Shown: positions 1 through 13,559 of the stretch, one piece after another
How the letters are laid out: every line of letters starts with the position of its first letter
Position numbering within the stretch: position 1 is the first letter of the stretch
NCBI GenBank assembly: GCA_963573385.1
Contig: CAUYLG010021735.1
Span: 1-64,000 of the forward strand
Source of the DNA: Cacajao melanocephalus
Lineage: Eukaryota > Chordata > Mammalia > Primates > Pitheciidae
DNA length: 64,000 nt
Reading direction: 5' to 3'
Notes under the pieces: model-generated
Databases searched by the model: none
Told to the model about the DNA's origin: nothing
The model's input: the letters and a program-made list of their open reading frames with translations, nothing else
Position numbers and translations under genes: made by a program

Positions 1-41
1 TAGACTGCATTCTAGCCTGGGCAATAGAACAAGAATCCCGT
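1..41 (+). mobile_element. Alu 3' end, cut by window edge
   Basis: The first 40 bases read as the end of an Alu right arm (ctgcattctagcctgggcaa), followed by a pyrimidine-rich tail instead of a plain A tail. The rest of the element lies outside the window. Confidence 0.85.
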
Positions 42-178
42 TCTCTCTCCCTCTTTCTCTTCCTCTTTCTTTCTCTCTTACATTCTTTTTTTCTTTCTTT
101 CACTCTCACTTTCTTTCCTCTCTTTTTCTTTCTTTCAAAAATATAAAAATAAAAAATAAATAAATAAATAAAAATTTT
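41..178. repeat. CT-rich then A-rich simple repeat
   Basis: A (CTTT)n/(CT)n tract to about 135 is followed by an (AAAT)n-like A-rich stretch. It separates two Alu copies in opposite orientation and is probably derived from their tails. Confidence 0.85.
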
Positions 179-843
179 AATTTTGATTTTATTACATTAT
201 TTTATTATTAATGACAGGGTCTTGCTCTGCCACTCAGGCTGGAGTGTAGTAGCACAATCATGGCACACTATAGCCTTGACCTTTTGGGTTTAAGGTGTTG
301 TAGGACTCTCTCTTTAGTTCAGCTAAAAGCCAGGTTCTTGTCACACAACTATGAAAGACTAGGCTCACAGACATTTTGAAGGATGAAAAGGACAGGGTTT
401 ATTAGGTGAAAAGGAAAAAAAAGGGGAAATAGGGACTCTTAGCAAAGTGAGAGTCTTGTTGGTAGGCTTCCTGTCTCATAGATTAAATCGCACGTTACCA
501 CCCAGGAACAGGAGAGGTCAGGCTCCTCTCACTGCAAACGGCACAGATTTCCATGGCTCCACCCCAGTGTGCATTCCTCCCAGTGCACAGGCTGGTGGGA
601 GGTTCTCCAGGGATCCCTTTACACTTGGCTATCTCAAAGGGGTCTTCCCACTTTAGTCTCCTGGGTAGCTAGGAGTATAGGCACTCACTGCCACACCTAA
701 CCAATTTTTTTATTTTTACTTTTTGTAGATACTGGGTCTCACTATACTGCCCAGGCTGGCCTCAAACTCCAAGGCTCAAGCAATCCTCCCACTTTGGCCT
801 CCTAACATGTTGGGGTTATAGTCATGAGCCACTATATCCAGCC
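179..843 (-). mobile_element. Alu, split in two by an LTR
   Basis: Reverse-complement Alu. The right-arm part (gacagggtcttgctctgcc) ends at about 295 and the rest resumes at about 637 (cctgggtagct) and ends in a diverged gagccactat...ccagcc. The gap is a complete solo LTR. Divergence from consensus is high, suggesting an old (J-like) Alu, and the LTR must be younger than it. Confidence 0.85.
296..636 (-). mobile_element. Solo LTR, class I ERV type
   Basis: A 341-bp segment bounded by TG and CA sits inside an Alu and is flanked by a perfect 4-bp repeat aagg (292-295 and 637-640). A 4-bp duplication fits class I endogenous retroviruses. On the minus strand an AATAAA signal lies near 400, in the 3' third as expected for an LTR. 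There is no internal viral sequence, so this is a solo LTR left by recombination. Exact family not assigned. Confidence 0.8.
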
Positions 844-1049
844 TACAACCAGTGTTTTTTGGGGATCCACATTGTTTCTTTAAATATAATAATCTTTATT
901 TTTAAAATGGTAAAGTATAGCACAAAAAGAGAAAAGCCAACTTAACAGGTTAATTTTCATACTGATTTTTGTCTTGGATGGGTTAAAGGACTATTTGTAT
1001 AAAAATTTTTAAGTGGGGTTTGTATTGCAAGTTGACATTATGTTGAGGA

Positions 1050-1165
1050 AGGAACATTAGACCTGGAGTCAGAAGGTGTGCCTCAGTCACTAACCAGATG
1101 TGTGACCTAGAACAATCACTTGACCTCTCTGGGCTTCAAATTCTTCCTTATATTATCATATCATT
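1050..1165 (+). mobile_element. MIR SINE fragment
   Basis: Shows the MIR core in order: acctggagtcagaaggtg, then ccagatgtgtgacctagaac, then cacttgacctctctgggctt. Divergence is high, as expected for a mammalian-wide SINE. Confidence 0.75.
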
Positions 1166-1324
1166 TGGACTGGATCAGTAGTATTCAAGTTACATTGTGA
1201 ATGCACCAACAGGTTCCAGATGCCCACCTGCACTGTACACACCCAAACACACACATTCACAGCCCAAGTAGCCCCACACATATTTGTTTTAAAGGAATAT
1301 CATGTAGGGATTTCATAGAAAAGA

Positions 1325-1558
1325 GGCTGTAAAATATAATGGCTATAAGAATGTGCTTTAGGATCCAATTGACAGAATTTAAATGTCCATTCAACAACTC
1401 CAGCTGTGTGAGTTATATAAGCCTGTTTCCATATCTGCAAACTGATTATTATTAACAATATGTTATTGATTATTATTTTTTCTTAACTATAGTCACAGGG
1501 ATGTCTTTGGGAGTTAGCAGAGGTAATACAAAGGACTTGCAACAGTGTCTAGCACACC
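1325..1558 (+). mobile_element. MIR SINE, 3' two thirds
   Basis: Contains MIR-like order: variable head, gtgtgagttatataagcc, the region expected to read tcatctgtaaaatggg, then gaggtaatacaaagg and cagtgtctagcaca at the end. It abuts the MaLR element on its right. Confidence 0.65.
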
Positions 1559-2842
1559 GAATTCATCCATTTGCATGCTGCTGATAAAGACATATCTGAA
1601 ACTGGACAATTTACAAAAGAAAGAAGTTTATTGGATGTCCAGTTCCACATGGCTGGGGAGGACTCATAATCATGGTGGAAGGTGAGAGGCATGGTGGAGC
1701 AAGTCATGTCTTACAAGGATGGCGGCAGGAGGAAAAAGAATGTGCAGGCAATCTCCTTTTTTTAAAACCATCAGATCTTATGAGACTCATACACCATCGC
1801 AAAACCATTTTTTCTTCCTAGGCCCCTGGGCCTGTAATGGGAGGGGCTGCCTTAAAGACCTCTGACATGCCCTGGAGACATTTTCCCCATTGTCTTAGGG
1901 ATTAACCTTCGGAGCCTTGTTACTTATGCAAATTTCTGCAGCCAGCTTGAATTTCTCCTCAGAAACTGGGATTTTCTTTTCTATCACATTGTCAGGCTGC
2001 AAGTTTTCCAAACTTTTATGCTCTGTTTTCCTTTTCAAATGGAATGCCCTTAACAGTACCCATGTTACCTCTTGAATGCTTTGCTGCTTAGAAATTTTCT
2101 TCCGCCAGATGCCCTAACTCGTATCTCTTAAGTTCAAAGTTCCACAAATCTCTAGGTCAGGGGCAAAATGCTACCAGTCTCTTTGCTAAAACATAACAAG
2201 AGTGACCTTTGCTCCAGTTCCCAACAAGCTCCTCATCTCCATCTGAGACCACCTCTGCCTGTATTTCACTGTCCATATCATTATCAGCATTTTGGTTAAA
2301 GCCATTCAACAAGTCTCTAGGGAATTCCAAACTTTCCCACATTTTCTTATCTTCTTCTGAGCCCTCCAAACTGTTCCAATCTGTCCCTGTTACCCAGTTT
2401 CTAAGTTGCTTCCACATTTTTGGATACCTTTTCAGCAGTGCCCCACTCTACTGGTTCCAATTTCCAATTTACTGTATTAGTCCATTTTCACTCTGCCGAC
2501 AAAGACATGAGACTGGGCAATTTACAAGAGAAAGACGTTTAACAGGCTCACAGTTCCATGTGACCGGGGAGGCCTCACAATCATGGTGAAGGTAAAAGGC
2601 ACAGAGGAGCAAAGCATGTCTTACATGGATGGTGGCAGGCAAAGAGATGTTCTGCAGGGAAACTCCCATTTTTAAAACCAACGGATCTTGTGAGACTCAT
2701 TCACTGTCAGAAGAACAGCACAGAAAAGACTCCTCCCATAATTCAATCATCTCCCATTGGGTTCTTCCCACAACACATGGCAACTGCAGGAATTGTAATT
2801 CAAGATGAGATTTGGGTGAGGACATAGCCAAACCATATCCCA
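1557..2842 (-). mobile_element. MaLR element (THE1/MST type) with internal region
   Basis: Minus-strand mammalian apparent LTR retrotransposon. A partial LTR (1557-1808) is followed by internal sequence (about 1809-2472) and a complete LTR (2473-2842). The partial LTR lacks the half that should touch the internal region, so the 3' part of the internal sequence and part of one LTR are deleted. The internal part is the non-coding/gag-like end next to the intact LTR, with no pol domain. An 86-codon minus-strand frame (2157-2417) lies in it and is non-functional as far as can be seen. Confidence 0.85.
2473..2842 (-). mobile_element. MaLR LTR (THE1/MST type)
   Basis: Begins tgtattagtccattttca and ends near ccaaaccatatccca, the reverse complement of the usual TGATATGGTTTGG start. 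It includes the ggaggcctcacaatcatgg block seen in the partner LTR at 1557-1808. It is the better preserved LTR of the pair. Confidence 0.88.
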
Positions 2843-2936
2843 CATGCTGTCTATTTAATATTACTATATTTGAACAAAGGATTCTGAAACCTAAAATTGG
2901 CTTGAAAATCAATGAGCTAAATTTAAATTCCTTCTG

Positions 2937-3434
<498 letters not shown>

Positions 3435-4009
3435 ATCACCTATCATTGAGCTTACTAAGGTAAAACTTACACATAGTAAAGTCCACTCGTTTTAGTGTGC
3501 AGTTCTATGAGTTCTGACAAATGCATACAACCAAGAAACCACCATCACAATAAAGATATAATTCCATCATCACAAAAAGTTCCATCCTGCCCCTCTGCAG
3601 TCAATTTTCTCATCCTACTCTAGCCCCTGACAACTACTGATGGTTTCTGTCCCTATAGCTTCGCCTTTTCCAAAAAGCCATGTAAGTGAGTCATATAGTC
3701 TATAGACTTTTGAGTCTGGCTTCTTTCCCTTCATTTCACTTCGGCATCATCCATGTTGTTGCACAAACCAGTAATTCAGCCCTCTGTACTGCTGAGTAGA
3801 ATTCTACCGTGTGACTGTACCACAGTTTGCTTATTCACCAGTTGACGAATTATGAAAAAAAGCCACAAAAAACATTCCATTGAATTTATGTTTAAATATT
3901 TAGGAATGGGATTGCTGGGTCATATGGTGGATATATTTTTAACTTCATTAGACATCATCATGTTTTTTCCAAAGTAGCTGTACCCTTTTGCATGCCTGTT
4001 GGAAATTTT

Positions 4010-4830
<821 letters not shown>

Positions 4831-5029
4831 ACCTCACGAGCACATACTACTCTCAACTTAAAAGAATGAAGTCATTCTAATGGTTGTGCCTAGTAGCTCA
4901 TCATGGTTTTATTTTGCACATCTCTAATGACTAATAATGTTTTCATTTATTTCTTTGCCATCTTATATCTTCTTTGGTGAAGTGTTTGTTCAAATCTGTT
5001 ACCCATTTTATTTTATTTTGTTTTATTAC

Positions 5030-5315
5030 TTTTTTTGAGACAGAGTCTCAGTCTGTCACCCAGGTTGGACTGCAGCGGCATGATTTCAGCTCACTGCAAC
5101 CTTCGCCTCCAGGGTTCAGGTGATTCTTCTGCCTTAGCCTCCAGAGTAGCTGGAATTAAAGGCATGCACCACCACACCTTGCTAATTTTTGTACTTTAAG
5201 TAGACAGGGGTTCACCATGTTGGCCAGGCTGGTCTTAACTTCTGACCTTAAGTGATTCTCCCACCTCAGCCTCCCAAAATGCTGGGATTACAGGTGTGAG
5301 CCACCATGCCCAAAC
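5030..5315 (-). mobile_element. Alu inside L1M
   Basis: Reverse-complement Alu from ttttttgagacagagtctca to gtgtgagccaccatgccca. It interrupts LINE-1 ORF2-derived sequence, which continues on both sides. Confidence 0.93.
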
Positions 5316-5765
5316 TATTTTTATAATTAGGTTGTTCTCATATTACAGAGTTTGAGAGTTCTTTGTATAATCCGGACTACAGTTCTTTATCAGATATGTA
5401 TTTTGAAAATATTTTTCCAGTCTATGGTTTTTCATTTTCTTAACAGTATTTTTGAAGAGAATATTTAAATTTTGATGAAGTCCAATTCATCATGCTTTTT
5501 CTTTTATGATTTATGCTTTTTGTGTTCTAAGAAATTTTTGCCTAACCCAAGGTTACAGAGGGTTTCTTCTATGTTTTCTTTTGGAAATCTTATGTTTGAA
5601 GTTTACATTTGTTTCTATGATCCATTTCATGTTAAAATTTTATAGGTACACGATATGGGTTCAGGTTCATTTTTTGTAACATAGATGTCCAATTATTCTA
5701 GCAATTTCTTGAAAATAGTTCACTTAATTTTCATCTTGATCAATATTTCTTTTATTTAAGAAAAG

Positions 5766-6607
5766 TCTTGAAAATTTTTTCAACTGCTTTGGATTTTCAT
5801 AAACTCAGAACTTTTCAGCTGTTTTTGATTTTTCATTACCTATGTGCTAATGATAATATGCCCTTGATCAGATTGAAATATTCATTCCTTGTAGACCAGG
5901 TTAGACACATACCAAGGTGGTCAATACATACCCTAAGATTTATGATGAATAATTGACTTCTCACTGTCATGAATAGGGCCCAAATTGTTTATGTATTTAG
6001 CTAGTAATGAAAACTCATTAGCAGAATCCTATTTCATTCTTGTTTACACCTGCAAACAATTTTGTCTTGTTTAAAGGATTGTTCCATTTGGTCTGCCTGA
6101 TCTAATTTTTCCTAGTAACACTGTATTAATGACTATCACTCAACCTCACCTAGAAAGCATAATGGGCCCTCACTCACCCTTTCCCACTAGGCTCCATTAC
6201 CACTTCGCACCATTCCAGTACCTTCACTGACACAAAGGACTTGGAGTTTCATGATGGTTTTTGAGAAATGGCTTTGAGTGACTTTGGAGAAGTTACTTAA
6301 ACCAAGAATAAACAATGTAGCAGATCTTTTTGAAATCGCATACAAATATGTTTTTGATATTTACTTTTCATGAACATTCAGTTTGAGCATCTGTTTTATG
6401 TGGGGTGGTTGGAGGAAAAAAGATCTTCAACATCCGACTATATGGAAATCATTGGAAATAGCCTTTTACCATAAGGAACCAATGACGATTGCCTCAGATC
6501 CAAATATCAGTGACTTATCCAGAACAGATTCTTGTTTCAAACATGAGATCACAAAGTTCTTGAATCAGACTGAAGTTGCATTTGAACAGGGATGGGTATA
6601 GCATTGA
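5766..6607. other. Unassigned sequence
   Basis: No repeat family recognised. A 72-codon plus-strand frame at 6383-6601 is open but shows no domain, and it ends just upstream of the splice-like site at 6660. Confidence 0.4.
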
Positions 6608-6793
6608 TTTAGCCAATGGAGATATAACTGGCTGTTCTTTTCTTCCTGTATTATTTACAGGTATTACTTATCCAAGTTCTTCAGAGCAGAGAAAAACAAA
6701 GATGCAATGACTCAGAGAGTTAGTGCTTTGAGATACTTTATCAACTATTTGGAAAGAGGTTCAGCAATTACTCCACAGATCCTGGATTCCTGA
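6608..6793 (+). other. Exon-like segment: 3' splice site and 43-codon frame
   Basis: A branch-point-like ataac (branch A near 6627), a pyrimidine tract and the acceptor tatttacag end at 6660. From 6662 the frame is open for 43 codons to a TGA at 6791-6793, leaving one leading base (a phase-2 junction if real). The peptide is charged and helix-prone, with alrYFINYLERG-like residues; that piece weakly recalls the SALR..IN pattern of neuropeptide-Y-family C-termini, but this is only a by-eye resemblance. No upstream exon or donor was found and no polyadenylation signal is obvious. It may be a terminal exon of an unseen transcript, a relic, or chance. Confidence 0.3.
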
Positions 6794-6930
6794 TGTAAAA
6801 AGAGGCAAGCAAGTGGCCTGCAAGAACTTGAAAAACGTTTTTTAAATTATCCTACTATCTACCTTTTGGAGATTCAGAATACATGTCCATGACCCTAAGG
6901 AGTCATACAGCAAAGCATCTGGTTTTACTT

Positions 6931-7220
6931 TTTTTTTGAGACAGGATGTTACTCTTTCCCCTAGGCTAGAGTGTAGTGGTGTGATCATAGCTCACTGCAG
7001 CATTGACCTCTGGGGCCCAAGCAATTCTCCCACCTCAGCCTCCCAAGTAGCTTGGATCATAGGTGCATGCCACTATGCCTAGCTAATTTTTAGACTTTTT
7101 GTAGAGACAGGGTCTTCCTATGTTGCCCAGGTAGGTCTCGAACTCCTGAGCTCAAAGGGTCCTCCTGCCTCAACTTCTCAAAGTGTTAGGATTACAGGCA
7201 TGAGCCATCACACCTGGCTG
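6931..7220 (-). mobile_element. Alu, J-like
   Basis: Reverse-complement Alu with gatcatagctcactgcagc and tatgttgcccaggtaggtct, positions typical of the oldest Alus. Ends at gcatgagccatcacacctgg. Confidence 0.9.
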
Positions 7221-8781
7221 GTTTAATTTATTAGTTTCTCAAGCCTGTTTGAGCATGAAACACTTATGCTCTCAGCATATCTATGAATAGCCTGTGGGTC
7301 AGTGTTCTTTGGGATACCGCTTTGGGAAATGGTGAGCTAGAACGCTAAGAACTAGAAAGGTGTTTAGTAGTCAGCCCATTTATATTATTTTCTCTCATTC
7401 TCTGAGTGTCTCAGCATTTTCTCCCAGTCTTCTAATTTCAATGAATTTTATTTTTCTTTCATTTTGTTATAATGTTTTCAACTATAATACCATTGGGTCA
7501 GTCAGTTACATTTTATATCCTTAAAGCAACATATGAGAATGATGCCAGGCTTCATTGTAAAAAAAAAAAAACAGTATTGACCAGTCTTAATATTGTGAAG
7601 ATAAAATATTGTATTTGGAATTCCTTAGTAAAATGTACAATAAGATGATCATATTTAGTGCTTCAGAGTTTTTTGTTTTTTGTTTGGTGTCTAAGTGGAA
7701 CCAGCTAGTCTGGCCTAGGGAAACATACTGAAAATAGGAGCTTTATCTTTGGACAAACACCGCTTTTGATTTTTGCGCAACTCATGAATCTGCCCTTTCC
7801 ATTCTGTGGTCCTGATATCCTGGGTTCTACCTCTCTAGCCTGTTCTCCTGCAGGGATAAGGTAGAAGTTATTGCCACTTCAAAATGAAAGGAGAATTTGC
7901 ATTTTTGGGCCTATGAGACAATGTGAAGAAACGGGGAAGTATGCTTGGGTGGAGCCCTCTCCCCTCAGCTAGTACTGGAGGCAGGAGATGCTCAAGGCTA
8001 CACTTCTTCCAGAAATGGTCCCATTGAAAGGATCTTATGGAATGTGTCATCTTAGGAACTCAGCCTCTTTGAAAGTCTGCACATTCTTGTATGATTTGGG
8101 GAAACATTTTACACCCATCTACATAACTTTAAAATGTTTTAGGAGAGTGAGAAAATGTCAGAAGGATTTGTAATGGTCAAATGGATCCTCCTTATTAATG
8201 CTTTCATTTCTAAGGGAGAACGCTTGGGTCTCAGGGAAGTGACATGAGTTATTCAAGAGTACAAAACTCATATCTTGGACAATGGCTGAGGCAGTAGGCA
8301 ATTCTATGAGCTGGTCAGCACCTAGAATATTATCCTCCTATCTGGGTGCAATGTGATAAAGGGCATATAGGTGAATTCTTGTTGCCCAGGAAAGGGACTT
8401 AAAATTGTATCACAGAATGAATCATTGAAGACAACAGTGATGTTTGATTCAAGAAAAGAGTAGCTTCATCTATGGAGACCAGGAAGATCTAAGGAGCTAG
8501 AGGCTCTAAAACAGAAATAGCAATTAGAATCATGAGGGCATTAGATACCAATTAGAATCATGAGGGCAGAGCAGAAAGCAGGATGCAGCAGAAGAGGGTT
8601 CGTCATGAGAAAATGATAAGACCTGCTGACCCCAAGCTCTCTTTCATCCTGAGGGTCTATGAGATCAGGAGAAAAATGCTGGTCTTTTATGTTGATAAAA
8701 CTGCTGAGAACTTTCTCAGTCTCTGGGGAGCAACCATGCAGACGGCGCTAGCCTCACGGTTACACAGGATCCTATGCTTAG
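7221..8781. other. Unassigned sequence
   Basis: Holds an A12-13 run near 7559-7571 and a short direct repeat at 8521-8568. Several 60-80-codon frames occur on both strands without domains or splice context. Nothing else recognised. Confidence 0.45.
8521..8568 (+). repeat. 20-bp direct repeat, 28-bp period
   Basis: The 20-mer caattagaatcatgagggca occurs at 8521-8540 and exactly again at 8549-8568 with 8 bases between. It looks like a recent local duplication. Confidence 0.9.
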
Positions 8782-9060
8782 CAGTGTTCAGCACTTGGTT
8801 TAATGCTGTGCCATCACCATCTAGAAATTCTTAATCATTTTTGCACAAGAGGATATGCATTTTCATCTTGTGCTGGGTTCTGCAATTTATTTAGATGGGT
8901 CTACACACAGATTTCCATTATGAACCAACACCATTTCAAGGTTTGGTAGTGATGACTGTATCATGCCACCAAGCTTGAAGGTAGTACCACTGCAACAGCT
9001 AAATAAGCAGGGGCCAAAGTGAACGTAGCAGGGGAGAGACTAAGTCTCAAGCTTCAGTCT
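8782..9060 (+). repeat. ~280-bp unit, copy 1
   Basis: Aligns along its whole length, same orientation, with 11916-12202. Shared landmarks in order: catctagaaattct, tcatttttgcaca, atgaccaac-like gaaccaacaccatt, gactgtatcatgcc, caacagctaaataagcag and ggggagagacta. I estimate about 85% identity by eye. Similarity stops abruptly at both ends. No terminal inverted repeat or A tail seen. Confidence 0.8.
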
Positions 9061-9937
<877 letters not shown>

Positions 9938-10807
9938 GACCCAGGATTTAAAAACAAAATCGAAAAACACACAGCAACTTGCAATGGTAAGAGTAAAATT
10001 ATGTGAGTTTTAATCTAGTTGTTCAATAAAACATTACTAAATTAGATTCTTCGTATTTCTTTTGATAGCCTCTTCCTTTGGAGGACAATCTTACCATATG
10101 TTAGAGTTCCACTGCACTATTCAAAAGGAGTCAGGTAAAACCTAAAGGCCAGGTTATGAGGTTTTGTTTTGAATAATTTTCCCCATTTAGGTGAACAAAA
10201 AATTATTTTTATGGCTCTCTGGAGAGCTTCTTACCTAGAGAAATTGTTTTGTTTTATAGCCTTAAGAAATGTTCTAAGAAATATTTTGACAGAATAACAA
10301 CCAACTCAAACAATTTTCAGCCAAAGGCAGCAGCAGCTTGGTTTTTACACTGACATATTTGAGATGGTAATATAAGGGGTGCTTCAGTTAGTCCCTGTGG
10401 TAAACTAAAGATCAAATTTCCCTAGAATTATCTGAAGTGTATGATTGGTTGGATGCCTGTGTCTTTAAGACCCTGTTCATGGGTGAGGCGCTGGTGAATC
10501 GCAATGCATCTAATGCAAAGCTACCCTGATTGGATCCCTACAGGAATCATTAGCATTGAGGCTGCTGTGGGAGCTGCTATATTCCCTGTGCCTGGCAACT
10601 ATTTTCTGTGGAGAATTTTTATCTACATGACACAGGCAAAGCCAGGTATGCTGTATTACCCTTCCTATGTGTCCTTTTCTGCTTCTGCCTCTCGTTTCCT
10701 CATGATGCACAATAACATGAGATCAAGGAATATGCAGGGCCAGAATCCTATTGCTTTGACCTGTGTAATGGACACGAGCTGGAACAACCCTGCGGACAAT
10801 CTTTTTT
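9938..10807. other. Unassigned sequence
   Basis: No repeat recognised. A 103-codon plus-strand frame (10504-10815) has hydrophobic stretches but runs into an Alu fragment and shows no domain; likely chance. Confidence 0.4.
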
Positions 10808-10883
10808 TATTTTGACCTCATGATCTACCTGCCTCAGCCACCCAAAGTGCTGGGATTACAGGCATGAGCCACTGCGCCTGGCC
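10808..10883 (-). mobile_element. Alu 5' fragment
   Basis: Only the first ~70 bases of Alu remain (minus strand): tgacctcatgatctacctgc to gagccactgcgcctggcc, preceded by a short T run. A strongly truncated insertion or deletion product. Confidence 0.85.
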
Positions 10884-11101
10884 TCTTTCTGTATCTTTCT
10901 AAAGGCCATAGGTACAGACACAGCTCCGGTGATGTTCACTGTATAAATTCTTATTAAAATATCTTAGAATTTTATACTTAAGAAAAAATCCACTACTCTT
11001 TTGTACTGCAGTTACACTGTAAGAGTGCCGTGGCATATTGTACTTCCTTTTTGCATTGAACGCAGGAAGCTAAGAGGTTGTTATGTGCTGTATCTCAGTA
11101 A

Positions 11102-11503
<402 letters not shown>

Positions 11504-11794
11504 AAATAATTCTATGATATCTGTGGCTTTTAGTATAAGCAGTTGGAAATAAATACACAGAACCCATTTATTCTACTTGTAGAATATTTAACCCGATGTA
11601 TCTTTGTTCCTGGTATTCTTTAGAGCAATAGTTTTCATATTGGGGATATTCTTCTTAAGGGTACCCTAGCTACAACCTTCCTCCTTGTTTGAGAGGTGCT
11701 AGATATGTGTGGTTCAGAAAAGACACCTTGATGATAGCTGTATAATCCTTGAACCTACTCCACCCTGGCTGAAAGCTAAAGGGGAAGAGCAAGG

Positions 11795-12597
11795 CAGTTC
11801 ACCCTTGAACAATACGGGAATTAGGGGCACCAACCCCCACCCATACATTCAAAAATCTGCATATAACTTTTGACTTCTTCCAAACTTAACTACTAATATA
11901 GCCCATTGTTGACTGCAAGTGTTCAGCCCTTGGTTTAACGCTTTGCCGTAACCATCTAGAAATTCTGAATCATTTTTGCACAGGAGAACATGCATTTTCA
12001 TTTCATGCTGGTTTCCGCAATTTATGTAGCTGGTCCTACATGCAGATTTCCGTTACGAACCAACACCATTCCCGAGTTTGGTAATGGTGACTGTATCATG
12101 CCTATCATTCCATCAAGCTTGAAAGTAGTACCACGGCAACAGCTAAATAAGCAGGAGCCAAAGCACAGGTAGGAGGGGAGAGACTACGTCTCAACTTCAG
12201 TCTTACTAATTACAAAAGCCTTACTAATAACAAAAACAGAATTAGAAGACTTGCTAATAACAAAACAGTCCAGTCCATTATCACATCTTTTGTATGTGAT
12301 ATGCAGTATATACTGTATTCTTACAATAAAGTAAGCTAAAGAAAATGTTATTAAGAGAATCATAAAAAAGAAAATATGTTTACTATTCATTAAGTGGAAG
12401 TAGATCATCAAAAAGGTTTTCATCCTCGTTGTCTTTGGAATAGGAGGGGTTGGTCTTGCTGCCTCAGGGGCTACAGAGGTGGAAGACGTAGAGGAGGTAG
12501 AAGGGGACGCAGGCACACTTGGTGTAAGTTTTATTTTAAAAAATTACTCATAAATGGACCCAGGCAATTCAAAGCTATCTCATTTAAGGATCAACTG
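11795..12597 (+). mobile_element. Tigger2-like DNA transposon, split
   Basis: Left end cagttcacccttgaacaata and right end ttaaggatcaactg are inverted copies, with TA following the right end. Internal motifs aataaagtaagctaaagaaa and aatgttattaag match the second copy at 21421-21865. The element is interrupted at about 11916-12202 by the ~280-bp unit. Next to the insertion a cttactaataac motif is present three times. It is non-autonomous, with no transposase frame. The 110-codon minus frame here is not a transposase. Confidence 0.8.
11916..12202 (+). repeat. ~280-bp unit, copy 2, inside Tigger2-like element
   Basis: Same unit as 8782-9060, same orientation. Compared with the uninterrupted Tigger2-like copy at 21421-21865, this unit lies exactly between ttgactg and gccttactaataac, so it arrived as an insertion. 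It keeps several CpGs lost in copy 1. It may be a short mobile element or a copied segment. Confidence 0.78.
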
Positions 12598-12884
12598 TAT
12601 TTTTTAAACTTTAGTGTATATGGTACATTCTGATTCAAAAGGTCTCACTTAGGATCTAGAAATGTACAATTGAAATTTTTAAAAGGAATATTCACACAGT
12701 AGATTAGAAACAGTGTTATGAAGACTCTAGGAAGCAGTGACTATACAAGGTTATAAAAAAGTGATATAGGGTGGAGATTAACCTCATTCTATAAGTTAAT
12801 ACCAAATGTTGATTTCAGAATCAAAACGGCTTCATTGTCATAGAATATTCCCTGCCTTAGTGGAACTGAAATGCAGGTGACCTA

Positions 12885-13015
12885 CAATCTAGTGCCTGTT
12901 TTGCCTGATATCTTGGTGACCTTGAGGGATCCTTTTAAGAACTATACCTCTGGATCTCCTCATCTGTAAAATAAAACAGTGGGCATATGATCAAAATGAC
13001 TCTTTCCATCCAGAA
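12885..13015 (+). mobile_element. MIR SINE fragment
   Basis: Shows tatcttggtgaccttgaggg and ctggatctcctcatctgtaa followed by aaataaaacagtgggca, the MIR 3' core order. Confidence 0.7.
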
Positions 13016-13559
13016 AATGCAATGATTCTTCACCACCATCCAGGGAGATGGTACATTTAGAAACACGAGGAATTTTAGTGCCTCCAGCTAAACGATGAAC
13101 TGTGAGAATGACAGGAAAAAGCCTTTTCTGTAAAAAGTCAATATGGCTTGGTTTTCTGCCAGGGAAGCACACATCCACTTTGTTCCCCAGCACTATAGAT
13201 ATGAAAAGAGAATTCATGAGTTGTGTAAATGGCTGTTTCATCAACAGGAGTTGGAAGTCAAATGCGATTGTTAAATATTCACAATCGATAAAACAAATCT
13301 GTAAACTTGATTTAGCTCGGAATAAGGAAGCTGGACGGAGGAGATCCCTGGAAGGCTCTGAACAGCCCAGGCAGGATGGACGCTGAAGATGATCAAGCTT
13401 CATCTCTTCTCCCCTAGATCCTCTCCACCCAGGGATAACAATTCCCCCAACACTGAAAAAATTATTTTGCAGCAATGACCACTTGAAATTAATGAGTTCA
13501 TAATCCCATGTCTCTCTTGGAAACAGTATGACCAAGGCTAATTATCCTCAATATAAAAA
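13016..13559. other. Unassigned, repeat-free
   Basis: Contains the longest reading frame of the window (191 codons, minus strand, 12960-13535), but it starts in a MIR on one side and shows no domain. No other feature recognised. Confidence 0.4.

Noticed and set aside
2157..2589. 86- and 126-codon frames near 2.2-2.6 kb
   Set aside because: Lie in MaLR internal/LTR sequence; one is on the antisense strand. Not host genes.
10504..10815. 103-codon frame with hydrophobic stretches
   Set aside because: Ends inside an Alu fragment and has no conserved motif that I can see.
12960..13535. Longest reading frame (191 codons, minus strand)
   Set aside because: Its 3' end overlaps a MIR, no domain or signal is visible, no splice or promoter context is seen, and open frames of this length occur by chance in 64 kb scanned on six frames.
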